From: Flammula alnicola
Taxonomy: Eukaryota; Basidiomycota; Agaricomycetes; Agaricales; Strophariaceae
Direction of reading: 5' to 3'
NCBI GenBank assembly: GCA_015499995.1
Contig: JADNRV010000092.1
Span: forward strand, 151,761-215,760
Length of the DNA stretch: 64,000 nucleotides
This document shows positions 46,544 through 57,721 of this stretch, in pieces. The stretch's first letter is position 1. Each line of letters starts with the position of its first letter. A program made the translations under genes and the position numbers. The notes under the pieces were generated by a model. The model ran no database searches. It had not been told where the DNA came from and saw nothing but the letters and a program-made list of their open reading frames with translations.

Positions 46544-47174
46544 TTAATTGGAGAATGATGGACGACAGGTGAGACTTACGGTTTGCTTGTTGTCCTGGCC
46601 TGGACGACGGACGAAGCTGGCGTCCGCCGGGGGAGAGCCGACCGCAGCAGAGGTGCGGGCAATAGCAGACAAGTCGATTTCTAAAAGACCAATAAGTCAG
46701 AAGATTGTCGTCAGGGTGGGCGCGAAACGCGAAACGTACCAGCAGTCTTCTTGAATGCGTTCTTCCTGAACTGACGAGCCTTCTCGAGCTCTTCCTGTGA
46801 CAGCCCAGCGCTGGGGCTGCTGGATATCTCGGACTTGTGCGAGGGAGAGACGGCTGGTGAGACGCGTGTGTGTGTTAGCGGGGTGTGTTCAGGGGCAGTG
46901 GCAATCGAGCGGGGCAATCGAGCGGCAACTTACACCTTGTGGAACTAGAGCTCGCAGCGAGGTCCTCGGTGGCGGCGTGAGGCTCTCCGCTCTCCTCTTC
47001 GTCGAGGGAGACGTCCTCGAGGGCGGCATTCTCGAGCTGGCGCTCGTCGGCGATGCTGCCCCAGTTGTGTTGGCCTGCGCCCGACTTGCGCATGGAGGAG
47101 TCCAGTCCTGAGCGCGACTCGGAGCGGTCCTTGATGATGGCGCGAGGGTAGGCGGCACGAGCTGTACGGGTCAT
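46544..47174 (-). CDS. Stm1/HABP4-like small mRNA-binding protein
   Basis: Exons 47174-46934, 46853-46740 and 46680-46544 close in phase for 163 residues. The N-terminus MTRTARAAYPRAIIKDRSES is followed by MRKSGAGQHNWGSIAD, which resembles the GGAGxxNWG core of hyaluronan/mRNA-binding (HABP4/Stm1) proteins. The second part has QEELEKARQFRKNAFKKTAE. Such proteins bind ribosomes or mRNA in the cytoplasm. A perfect GTAAGT overlaps the last codons, so a further small exon downstream cannot be excluded. A TTG repeat lies in the 5' flank at ~47214. Confidence 0.7.
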
Positions 47175-48669
47175 GATGAACGATGAACGGGTACGATGGA
47201 AAGATGTAGTAGGGTTGTTGTTGTTGTTGTGGGTAATGAGGTTGGATGGGAAGAGAGTGGGTTTATATACGGTGGACCATTACGCCATCAGAGACCAAAG
47301 GGTAAATAGGTGGTGCGAGCACCACAACACCCGCGTGACTCGACAACGACGTCTATTCATTCTAGAGCCTTCCACACACCTTCCCAACCGCTACTCTTGT
47401 TCTCTTTGTTTCGCTTACACTTGTATCTTTCCTATGCCACTCCCACTCAAAAATCCGCGTTCTATATGCTTTGTTTGCGGAAAAGCGAAATGTCTGAAAT
47501 GGGATACCAAAATGCGGGGTAATGTGGGGAAACGCTACACGTGATCTCAGGCCCTTTATGCAATGATCGGGATCGCTTCCAGGCCCGTCTTGGACCCTTT
47601 TCGGGCCTTCCTTGATCATTTCCGGTCGGCGTCATCCAGCATTCTTCGTTCTGGCCCGAGCGCGAGTGTGTCGTCCAGAGCCGCGTTATCGCATATACCG
47701 AGCGCGAAGGGCTGCGCAGCTTCTCAATCTTCTGATAGAAGCGGGAATGAGTCACAGAAACGGTTGCATCATGAAGTTTGGATGAATGGTCGACAGCGGT
47801 TTTAACAGCGCATGCGCCACATAAATAAGGCTCTGAAATAGGAAGAAACTTCGGCCAGTCAGTTCACATACAGGCGAGCACTTTTTCCGAACGTACACAT
47901 AAAGCGAATTTCGAAGGAGGGGAAGGCTGGTCTCACGACAAGGAATTTAGCTTGGTGACTTCACGTACGGCCATCGGTGTACCTGATGGTTACTTTCGGA
48001 AGGTTACCTGCAATGGCTGACCCCGGTATCAATTTACGGCGGTTACCATACACAGAGTTCAAGCGTTCAAGACCCAACGATGATCCGGGGATGCTGGTAG
48101 GAGTGTGCTCTAGAACAAGCAGATGAATTCCATTGAATCAGAGTTCGGGCAGAGCGAGAAGGGCCCTTGCTGAACTTATTCTTGTGAACGAACTGAATGG
48201 CGGATATTAAGCGCCCACAAGGTTAACACCGCTTTATCCTTCTTTATCGTGTATTTAAATTCCAGATAGTCAGAATTGATGAAGGATAATTTGTGCGTCA
48301 TAGAGAGCGTCGGAGGCTCGGAGCTATCCATTCGATGAGCACTGATTGCAACGCAAAGAACTCCAAATAGTGGCTAGCGCTACGCAATCATACGTATCAC
48401 TCGGAGAAGGCTGGGCTAGGTCTTTCGCGTCAATTTCAAGTTCGAGGTTTAAGGGTTCAGAGTAAAATGGGGTGATGAGTCGTAGCGCTGGGCCTACATT
48501 TCCGAAATGCAAAAACAAAAAATTTCTTGTTTCTAGACCGTTTTTGTCGTCCTCCAAGCGCTCCGTTGCGACACGGCGACCGATGACAGCGATGACGCGG
48601 AAAACGGCGGGACATCACATGATTACTTTCCTTTCCAGGAACGGTTCCTGGACCAGAGGACTGAGGTCA
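47175..48669. other. Intergenic region between divergent genes
   Basis: No gene is supported. It contains the upstream regions of the HABP4-like gene (minus) and the DJ-1-like gene (plus). ORFs here are short and lack splice support. Confidence 0.5.
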
Positions 48670-49904
48670 ATGTCGTCAGTGATGGTTGCGTCTTCCTTCA
48701 TCAACCTCTTCAAGTCTGCACATCGAGCTCTTCGATCCACATCGTTGAGGCGACTTTCTGCTATTTCTACTACCCGCAATTTAAATATGCCTTCCGCTCT
48801 AGTCTTGATCGCCGATGGGACGGAAGAGATGGAGTTGTAAGTCCAAGTCGACTAGCCACTTACTTACTTGTAGCTCGGATGCAACCATTTAAATAACTGC
48901 CTTTATGTTCTAGTACCATCACGTACGACACCCTCGTACGCGGCGGCGTACACACCGTGTCCGCGTACGTCCCCGACGTCTCCTCTCCCGGGCTGCTAGC
49001 GCAGAACGTGAGCCCCCCGTCGGCGAGAGGATCGCGCGGGATCAACATCATGCCGGATGTGTACTTTGATCTTAACCATTGTGGGCCTGTCAGTGTCTTT
49101 CCAAAGTCTTTCAAATCCACCTCCGCCACCATGCGTGCACATGCGTTCTGATCATTGGCATCACTGAACTTTTTCCTTTTACTTTTTCTCTGCAGGACAT
49201 GTACGATCTGCTCGTCATTCCCGGAGGCGCGAAGGGCGCGGATACGATGTCCAAGCACCCGTCGGTGCAGGAGGTCATTAGGCGGTATGTGGAGAGGAAT
49301 AAGCTCGTGGGGATGATTTGTGCGGGTACGTTCGTGCTTTTCTTTTGGTTGAGTTTGTTTTCACTTTACGTCCGTCCGTCCATGTAGGCAGCCTAGCAGC
49401 GAAAACCGCGAAACTGCCGAAACAGCCACTGACGTCGCATCCTAGCGTCAAGGCACAGCTCGAACATGGTGAGAACAGGACTTGATTCCAGCGCTGACAT
49501 CTGAGATCTTCTAATTTAATTCGCCTTTTCCCCCACTTCGTCGTCAGATTTCGAATACCTCGAAGATCCAGTTGTCGTTTCCGATAACCTAATAACGAGG
49601 TACGTTAGTTAATCCCTTTAATCCACCACTTTGAACCCAGCGTGCAACTCAACACCGTGATAAAAAATATTCCACATAGTCGAGGTCCAGGTATGTATTT
49701 CCACTCTCAATCTCAACCTATGTAACATACCTGCGTACCCATCCCTCACTGTAAATCCCAAATCGACCCTGACTCACATCCGGCTTCGCGTTTTTAGGCA
49801 CAGCGTTCCCGTTCGCGCTCACACTCGTCGAGCTGCTCTGTGGGGCTGAGAGGCGCGAAGAGATCCGTGGGCATATGGTCTTCCCTGCGGATACGCCTTT
49901 TTGA
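48670..49904 (+). CDS. DJ-1/PfpI family protein with possible mitochondrial presequence
   Basis: From ATG 48787 (MPSALVLIADGTEEME) seven exons (to 48836, 48914-49088, 49196-49325, 49388-49468, 49548-49599, 49680-49690, 49798-49904) give 201 residues in perfect phase. Conserved features are LVIPGGAKGAD and the nucleophile-elbow Cys in GMICAGSLAAKTAK, whose G is completed across an intron. The C-terminus reads RGPGTAFPFALTLVELL. DJ-1 proteins are glyoxalase/deglycase-like or redox-sensing enzymes. Exon 6 is only 11 nt. In-frame ATGs upstream at 48670 and 48682 add about 35-39 residues rich in Arg, Ser and Leu with no acidic residue, like a mitochondrial targeting peptide. Both starts may be used. 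Confidence 0.85.
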
Positions 49905-50232
49905 GAGCAGGATGGAGCTTGAGGGTTACCAAGTTCAGGGTGTTTTTCGATATGTATATTTGTGATTATTTCTATGTCTTGTGATTATTTCTTATCCTGT
50001 GGTTAATGTGTTTTCTTTATTTTTGAAGAATGAAGCAATCGGTCTGTTCAGCAGATAGCATGACGTGCTGTGGTGATCCTTCAAGTTGAATACAGAAGGA
50101 CTATACCGTTCTGCGACGGTTGGTTCTGAATTTTGGTGAAAGACACAAGACCATTAACTTGTCGCAATCTAGAACTATATGTAAACGGCTTTTCCACTCC
50201 TTGCGGATTTTATTCGAACAAAGACTTAGCAT

Positions 50233-50944
50233 TGCCTACGACCCTTTTCGGCGGACATCCTCCCCAGCTTCGAATACTCCATCTGAAAGGATTCATATGC
50301 CAACTTGAATCCCTTTCCTTCCAACATCTTACCTCACCTCACTGTCACTAATGGGTACACCGAGTGCCAGCATTGCTTCTCGTGAACCTCAGGCCCTTAC
50401 AGCGGCAGCGTGGATAGGCGCACTTGCCCCTTGCGCCAAAGACGTTAGGCTGCCGCAACTCGAATCCATCAAGCTCCAAGGCAACCTTACATCCCTGCGG
50501 CGTGATCCACTCCCAGCTCAATTTTCCTTGGGACTGTAACATAGATATCAGATACCTCAATACCGCTGTCAATGATCGCTTCCACTCCATGATATCGACT
50601 GTCGACCGAATATTGAGATCCATCGATGTCCAGGAAAAAAGGCATTTCGTTATTATCAATCCATCCTGCAGAACACTCCTTAACAAACACCCATCATCAC
50701 CTATCGGGAAAAAGTATCTTCTCTGTCTTTTGGTCCGCTGAGAGCGCCGTGAATTTCACGGACACACTTCTTCCCTTCGTTTCCCTCCTAAAAATCGCCG
50801 GTTCGGAAGAAAATGAGTTCTTCCTTAACTTTACCGATATCCAGTCTCCAATTATCGTGGGACGCCTCCTCGTTGATGCTTTACTTTCCTTCCCGAAAAT
50901 CGAGACTTTGCGCATGACACAAACCAACTTGGAAACGAGACGAC
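50233..50944 (+). pseudogene. Truncated copy of the neighbouring F-box gene
   Basis: It matches the middle of the F-box gene at 53914-55593, from the LPTTLFDGHAPQLR-equivalent to the IETLRMTQT-equivalent. An internal deletion of ~120 bp, stops and frame shifts break it, and the F-box itself is missing. The flanking 49905-50232 and 50945-51468 hold no gene. Confidence 0.85.
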
Positions 50945-51468
50945 ACGCTGGGACGTATTGCTTGGTGTTGTCTACGAATTGAAGCTCATCAATAATCGTG
51001 CTCGTCAATATGATATTAGAGGTAAGATCTCAAACGCAAAGGAGGGTAGGGAAAGAGAGGGCTATTGTCACCGACATGTTAAGGTCCAAGGTGTGATCCG
51101 CCGACTTTCGCAGTGTGATCACTGCTGCATTCGTCAGCAAGCGCCCATCCTCCGAATCACCCACGAGGCCTATCGATTCACAGCTCTCCCAAAAAATCTA
51201 TCAAGTGCGGAGTGTTGGCGCACATAGTGCATGCGCAAATAAGTCTCGAGTCCATTACCCCATTACCCTGTATTTTGTTTCCGATGGATTTCACTCTAAG
51301 AGCTTGCTTCATCCACCTATTCGCCATTTATATTACGCTATACCAACCCTGGTGAATGCAAGCTTAAGTCAATTTGAAGTCAGTGGAATTATCAGGATTA
51401 AACAAACAAACCTCATACTATTGTTTTAAGCTTTTGATGCCTGGCTTGTTGATCGCTCCAGGTATTTA

Positions 51469-52960
51469 ATGGATATAAATTTCGTGTTGAGTTCGCTACC
51501 GCATTCGCCCCCAAACTTCCAGCCAGCTCCGGACGCCATCATGTCTCCACAGACAATTCAAGACTTCTTAGGTGAATCAATAATGTACCTCTTCGTGCAT
51601 GAAGTCGCCTACTTACTACTTGATTTGAAGCCAATGGCAACTGGTCACCCCAACCATACGAATCCGAGTCCCGTTCAGTTATAGACTGGATTGGAGATCC
51701 TGCCAATGACGCCTGCCTACTCGACTGGATCGATAAGCATCCTCTCGAGAGGGAAATTTTGTTCTCGCCGACGTCGCTGCAAGGGACACGAACAATAAGC
51801 AAGAACCAATGCATCGTCAGGGCGGCCAAGCACTTCTTTTCTTCTGATAGTGATCCAGCTGTCCGCAGAGACCTCAAGACTGAAGCTGGCAGAGATCGTC
51901 TTGGTAATCTAATTGGAACCCGTTTTTTCAAGTGAGTCTCAAGTCTTTATTTAACCCAGTTAAAGTGCTCATACACTCAGGTGGAAGCGAAAATATCAAG
52001 ATTTCAATAGCGAGATTGGGCCTGCGGCTTCTAACATGCGGTACGAAGAACTTCTTAAAATTGGAGGTGAAACCCGCCGAAAATTTGGCAAGTCCTGTCG
52101 CCAATTTAAAGACATGTTTTTCTAAAACTTTATTAGAGGAACTTCTAGAAGAATTTCCCATATGGAAGCGCCTACATGCATATTGGAGGACACTACCCGA
52201 ATACAATTTGTACTGCTCAGGCTTCAGCTCCTCTCCGTCATCTAGCGCGTTACCATCACCCTTTGGAACCATCAGAAAAATTATGCAACCACCAGAGAAG
52301 GGATGGCCCGGGGGACGCAATGAAACTGAAAGATCTAGCGTCTTTGTTGAATCCAAATCTCGAGACCCTTCCGAGTCTCCTGATGTGAGTTTTATGGTAT
52401 CTATCTGTCAGATGTCTGTATACAGTGTTTAACCGTTTCGATAGTCCGAAGTTATCATCGTTAACAATCTGCCCAGAGAAGAAAAAAATATGAACATCAT
52501 ATCAAAGGGGGCTTTTCAAGTATTCAACAACTTTGTCCCGTTAGTTAATATTTTTTCCACGCTTTCCTCTGCGCATGACTTATCTTCTTTCAGCGGTCGT
52601 AAAACCCAGAGAAACAGTAAACGCACCCGCCAAGAATTCGAGGAAGAAGACATTCATTCTGAAATCAACAACACCTTCGCAGATGATGATACAGCAAAAG
52701 GGCTTACCGCGATCCAGAAATATGAGCTACAAATGGCCGAAATCCAACTGAAACGGCAGAAGCTCGAGCTCGAAATCCAAGAAAAGAAGACTGCAGCTGA
52801 AATACGCCATATCGAGGTGGAAGCGGAGGAACGCCGTCGTGCGTTAGATGACAGACGCCAGCGCGAGAAGGAGAAACATGAAATTATGATACATTTCATG
52901 GCGCTTGTCACTGGATCGAGTAGCAAAGAGAACATGGTGGAGCAGCTAGGAAACACGTGA
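51469..52960 (+). CDS. Unknown 399-aa protein with C-terminal coiled coil
   Basis: Six exons (51469-51571, 51631-51931, 51981-52066, 52137-52384, 52445-52539, 52594-52960) total 1200 nt in phase. The first half has VIDWIGDPANDACLLDWIDK, a KTEAGRDRLGNLIGTRFFK block and EELLEEFPIWKRLHAYWRTL. This is reminiscent of the Myb/SANT-like plus C-terminal helical layout of proteins linked to DNA transposons, but I cannot name the family. The end is a long charged coiled coil (LKRQKLELEIQEKKTAAEI). The basic KTQRNSKRTRQE may be a nuclear signal. All introns are canonical. Confidence 0.7.
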
Positions 52961-53913
52961 AGTTCAGGTTGTAATTTGTCCTTAAGTACTATATACACAT
53001 GTATCTGAACAGTACTCTGGCTGCAATAACTCCATGGATTGAGGCCCTGGAGGTTCACATCTTGTCTGGGTAGCATCGAATTTCGGACACTTTAAGCGCC
53101 CATGATTGTCATTGATCATGATGTCGGAATTCTGGGATAACTTGCTTCCTGCCACTCAATCCGATTCTTCATCAAGGCAACATATGATGCAAGCTCTTGC
53201 TTGTTCTATTTCCTGCACCCCGGCTTGATGGTCATGAAGAATCATGCTCGCCGTCGTCCAATAGAAAAGATCAAGTTGGCATACCAAGGGTGGCCTGCTT
53301 CCCCAGTCCTGGTCTAACCACATCTTGGAAGCATCAGACAACGGGATTGAGGAAGTTGAAAGTTGGCTTATCGTTCGGCAGTTTGGCTGAGGCAATGCCA
53401 CTGCGCGGGGTTACAGAAATGCAATTAGTGGATCGCCAGAACGCGACCGGCGCGTGACCGCACTGAATTTGGTGGTGGAGGAAAGAAAGAAAGATTCCTG
53501 GCCATTTCAACATGTTTCCTAGGGTATTAACGAGGCCAGAGACCACCAGCCTCCAGTCGCTTGCAGAGTTTGTCGAGCAACTTGCAAACTTGAAAAGAAT
53601 TCATTTGCCACCTGCACTTGCCTGGTCCAAACAGAGCCAAATTGGATCCCACAAAGAACCCCCCTTTTGTACTCTTTGAGTCTTTCGTCATTATTTCCTT
53701 CATTTATTCGTTTCATCTCTTCAACTTTTTAAGAACGATGCGCTCGCGTAAGCTCTACAATATTATTCAAATTTTACCTATTTTGAGCTCCTTTTGTTAC
53801 GGTTTTAGGGTGACTTTGTTCTGGCATACCATCCGGCTAGCTCCGGCTCATCCAGCGCCTCTTCTTCGCTGTTTACTGTCATCTTCTTCCTTCAAACAAC
53901 GAGCTGTCGGCTA
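52961..53913. other. Intergenic region upstream of the F-box gene
   Basis: No supported gene. The final 150 bp, with a C/T-rich leader before ATG 53914, probably hold the F-box gene promoter. Confidence 0.5.
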
Positions 53914-55593
53914 ATGTCCGACGATTCCCTCTTTTACGACGCGGAGCTCACCCCTCCTCCAAATCTACCGACCCTAGAGGATCGTCGTATATTCAATTCC
54001 AGAGCCCCTATTTCCACGCTTGACGATGACATTTTGTCAAGAATATTCATGCTCAACGCCTCTCTCGATTTCGAGTGCATACACTGTCCTAGCCGGACGA
54101 CACGAAGAACATCGCAAGTATTCCATAAATGGAGGCAGTTCGCGCTCAGATTCCCAATGATCTGGGCATCATCTTTGGATTTTGGAGATCCTTTGCCGTG
54201 GATAGAGAAAGTTATTTCACGTACAGGGTCTGCTCCGCTTGCGATCATCCTTCCATCGATAACTCGTTGGAAGACTTGGATGATGCCGTCGCCCCATGAA
54301 GCTCAGACTTGGTCCCTTTTTGCCGTGCTGGACTTCAGCTCACACGGAATCGATATCACAGACGGCATCTTCGACCTGGCTTTGCCACTCATCAATAGAT
54401 CCCGTATATTAGCCATTAAACCCACCAGACCACAATGGGAGCATTTGGTACCAGTCCTAACGCGACGGTTATCAAACCTACAGTCCTTTTCCCTCATTCG
54501 TGGGTTTCCGGGGTCGGACGTAGAGTTGCCTACGACTCTTTTCGACGGACATGCTCCTCAGCTACGAACACTCCATCTAAAAGGATTCATATGCCAACCT
54601 AAATACCTTTCCTTCCAACATCTCACCTCACTCTTAGTAGCGGGTACATTTGCCCACATGAAGTCTGGCGCACCTCGGGGCCTTACAGCTGTAGCGTGGC
54701 TGCGCGCCCTTGAAGGCATGCCGAAACTGAAAAACCTCGAGTTGGTGTACTGTGTCTGGGAAACTACAAGCGAGACGTTGGCCCCCCCGCCCGCAAAAGA
54801 CATTAGGCTGCCACAACTCGAATCCATCAAGCTCCAAGGCAACCTTACATCCTGCAGCGTGATCCTCACCCACCTCAATTTTCCTTGGGACTGTAACATA
54901 GATATCAGATGTCTCAATACCGCCGTCAATGATCACCTCCACTCTATGGTATCGACTTTTGACCGAATATTGAGATCTAGATCCATCGACCCGGTGTCCA
55001 GGAGAAAAGGCATTTCATTATTATCACTGTACCCCATGGAACTCTCGTTAACAAACACTCATCATCACCCATCGGGAAACGGTATCTTCTCTGTCATTTG
55101 GTCCGCTGAAAGCGCCGTGGATTTCACGGACATACTTCTTCCCTTCATTTCCCTCCTACAAATCGCCGGTTCAGAAGCAAATGATTTCTTCCTTAACCTT
55201 TCCGATATCCAGTCTCCAATTATCGTGGGACACCTCATTGATGCTTTACTTTTCTTCCCGAAAATCGAGACTTTGCGCATGACACAAACCGACACATTCA
55301 GCCGTCTTCTTCCAGTCCTTGGTACTCGTATTACCGACTCGGAAACAGGAGAACAAGTCACACTCTTCCCTTGTCTGACCAAAATTTCATTTGTTTACGC
55401 CTCTTTCAGTAACAATCGATATCCTTTCATGCCTTCCGGGGAGGATATCCTCAGGTTCTTGCGTCGGCGATCAGAGATGGGAGTACCAATTGGTACTGTT
55501 AAGTTCGTGCGATGCAGAGGTGTTCAACAACTGGTTGGAAAGATAGAAGGGCTGGGCATTCTTGTTGAGTTGGACGAATCAGTCGAGTATTAA
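53914..55593 (+). CDS. Single-exon F-box protein, 559 aa
   Basis: It begins MSDDSLFYDAELTPPPNLPT. At residues ~30-85 the F-box-like block STLDDDILSRIFMLNASLDF..TSQVFHKWRQFAL..FPMIWASSLDF fits the usual agaric pattern. The rest alternates leucine-rich segments (LRTLHLKGFICQ, LPQLESIKLQGN, KIETLRMTQT), a degenerate LRR solenoid for substrate choice in an SCF ubiquitin ligase. The C-terminus is VRCRGVQQLVGKIEGLG. There is no intron or break. A decayed partial copy lies 3.7 kb upstream, showing tandem duplication. Confidence 0.85.
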   Translation: MSDDSLFYDAELTPPPNLPTLEDRRIFNSRAPISTLDDDILSRIFMLNASLDFECIHCPSRTTRRTSQVFHKWRQFALRFPMIWASSLDFGDPLPWIEKVISRTGSAPLAIILPSITRWKTWMMPSPHEAQTWSLFAVLDFSSHGIDITDGIFDLALPLINRSRILAIKPTRPQWEHLVPVLTRRLSNLQSFSLIRGFPGSDVELPTTLFDGHAPQLRTLHLKGFICQPKYLSFQHLTSLLVAGTFAHMKSGAPRGLTAVAWLRALEGMPKLKNLELVYCVWETTSETLAPPPAKDIRLPQLESIKLQGNLTSCSVILTHLNFPWDCNIDIRCLNTAVNDHLHSMVSTFDRILRSRSIDPVSRRKGISLLSLYPMELSLTNTHHHPSGNGIFSVIWSAESAVDFTDILLPFISLLQIAGSEANDFFLNLSDIQSPIIVGHLIDALLFFPKIETLRMTQTDTFSRLLPVLGTRITDSETGEQVTLFPCLTKISFVYASFSNNRYPFMPSGEDILRFLRRRSEMGVPIGTVKFVRCRGVQQLVGKIEGLGILVELDESVEY

Positions 55594-55748
55594 TACGGTC
55601 GTTAGCGGTATTTCAGTTCGCTAATCTTCTACGTGATACAATCTAGCTGGTATTAAATTAGATGGTCAGTCATAGTATCTCGGTTCCAGCAAAATCGAAA
55701 TGGCATTGATAATAAGAAATAAGTGGAGGTCGAGTTCCTTGACACGGC

Positions 55749-57478
55749 TTAAGTTCGCACAACAGTAAACTGCTCAGGTATTTCAGGACTTCCATACGGA
55801 GCCAAGATTCGTTCGGCGCGCAATGTACCATCTTCATCTCTGACAATGCGTCGATCCACCTATGTATGAAGGATGGGAGATCAGCAGAAGAGGCATTTGT
55901 ACAGAGAATACACCATACCTGCCACACTTTCGCGTTGCACCCGAACTGAGTGAGGGTTGAATTGCACCGTTGAATGATCGACAATGCTTGATCTACTCTG
56001 AGGACAAAAGGGAAGACATCCATAGAGGCTTCTATCGGAGAATTGATGTGTACTGTCCGCAGCTTCTTGGCGAAGGATAGACAATCGGCCAGTTTATCCT
56101 GAAATGTCATTAGCCGTTAGAGCAGTGAAAGAGAGAGTATCAGTCGTTGCTTACAAATGAACTAGATTCCATTACGACGAAAAGTTCTTCGAGATTGGTG
56201 CATTGTGAGCATATATTCGAGATTGCTTCCAAACTGATTAACATCCGGTGTACGGATATTCGTATAAGGCATTTTCCGTGGGTCAAAACCAGCTTGCTCC
56301 AAAGATCCTCTGTTACAGGAGACTCGAAGGATGCGCCTGTAGAGTAGATTTGGAATCGTTCAAGCGGGGAAGAGCTGAGCAGGTCGATAACATTCTTGGT
56401 CCATTCCTGGATGGGTAGTTGCTGATGCACAGTAAGCGTGATAGAGCGAAGGCCGTTCAAAGCACCCGAGGATGTACACCGGCTGGCAAAGGTTGCCATG
56501 TCCTATCGTATGACGTCAGTTAGCCGATGTAATTATATGAAGTTAGAGATAGATTTTACGAATTTGGGAGAAACACCTTCTAGGCCCAAAGAGCGAAGTC
56601 CATTAAGGCTGGAGGATGCAACGGCCCACACTCCATGGTGAGTCACCTTTGGACATCCCGTTAGATGAAGGTGTTCAAGGTTTACCAAGTACGGTGCTAG
56701 GGAGCTTAGGAGAGCATCCGTGATGAGGGTTGACCCCTGTCGGGGAAATCAGATTGGGTCGAATGGGAATTCACGGGACATACTTTACATATTAGGGTAA
56801 AACTTCGCAGAGAAGTCCCCGTTACGGTCAACCACGGATTGAGCTGGGATACCACAGCTGGACTGGGCATAATAATTAATATTCGCTGGAGATTTGTGAA
56901 GCCCAGGAGCAGCCGGGGATCATAGTGGCCGTCATTGTGCCCATTGAACTCCAATTCTCGTAAATGTGGGCATTGTTGTAAAGCCTTGAAAATGTCTGAG
57001 TTGAGCGATCCATCTCGCGTCCAGGTGCACGACTTTAAGTTGGTGCAATTCCTGAGTCCACGCAGGACGTGATTGAGGATATCATTGTCTACGGTGGTGA
57101 CGGCCTTCGGGAAGTCTCGGATTTCTGGGTGTTTGGAGGACTCAGCAGTATTGACATAGAGACGATTCAGAGACTAACCGAGTCTGCGCAAATGATTCGC
57201 TAGGTAGACATATCGTGAAAGAGTGTTGAAGAGTTTGACGACCTGAATACTTGGCGATCAGTCAAGGAATTTCTTGCAGATCGAAAGGACGGAATGTAGT
57301 TTACTTTGGATTTTCCTTCTCTGTGCCACGAGTAAATATATATCTTCTCATAGAGCCGCGATGTTGCAAAGGGTCGAAACGTCTTGTTAACCAAGCAAAG
57401 CTTCGCTAAATGCTGAGGTTTGACGACATATTCCAGGATTTCTGGGAGGATTTCGATCGGCAGGTCCAGGAATAACAT
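55749..57478 (-). CDS. F-box/LRR protein, multi-exon
   Basis: Starts MLFLDLPIEILPEILEYVVK, a compact F-box, at ATG 57478. Exon 1 ends 57305 and exon 2 is 57242-57179 (VVKLFNTLSRYVYLANHLRR). Later exons carry LRR-like blocks: NCTNLKSCTWTRDGSLNSDI, CPHLRELEFNGHND, LVNLEHLHLTGCPKVTHHG and CTNLEELFVVMES. The gene ends GSPEIPEQFTVVRT at 55749, reached by an intron after AKVWQ. This conserved tail is shared by many agaric F-box proteins. Probable SCF substrate receptor. It is unrelated at sequence level to the single-exon F-box gene next door. Confidence 0.8.
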
Positions 57479-57721
57479 AAAAGGTCTTAACCTTATCGTT
57501 AACTGTACCACACTGAATATTCTTCGCTACTCACCAGCAAGGACTTGAAGGCCAAGGCGTCCGCGTCAGAACTCAGAAGGTCGTGGTCACAGAAAGAGGA
57601 CACTATGGTCGGACGGCCCGGGGTTTGCCCGTCCCGTTGTTTGTCCAAACCAAATAGAATCTCAAAACGTCCGAGTCTGCGATGCCCGTCAAACCGCTAC
57701 TCTTGAACCACAACCACCATC
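57479..57721. promoter_or_regulatory. Divergent promoter between the F-box/LRR gene and SPT5
   Basis: Only 243 bp separate the two start codons. No clear TATA box was seen. The last 25 bp before the SPT5 ATG are C/A-rich (CCACAACCACCATC), a normal fungal leader. Confidence 0.5.
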
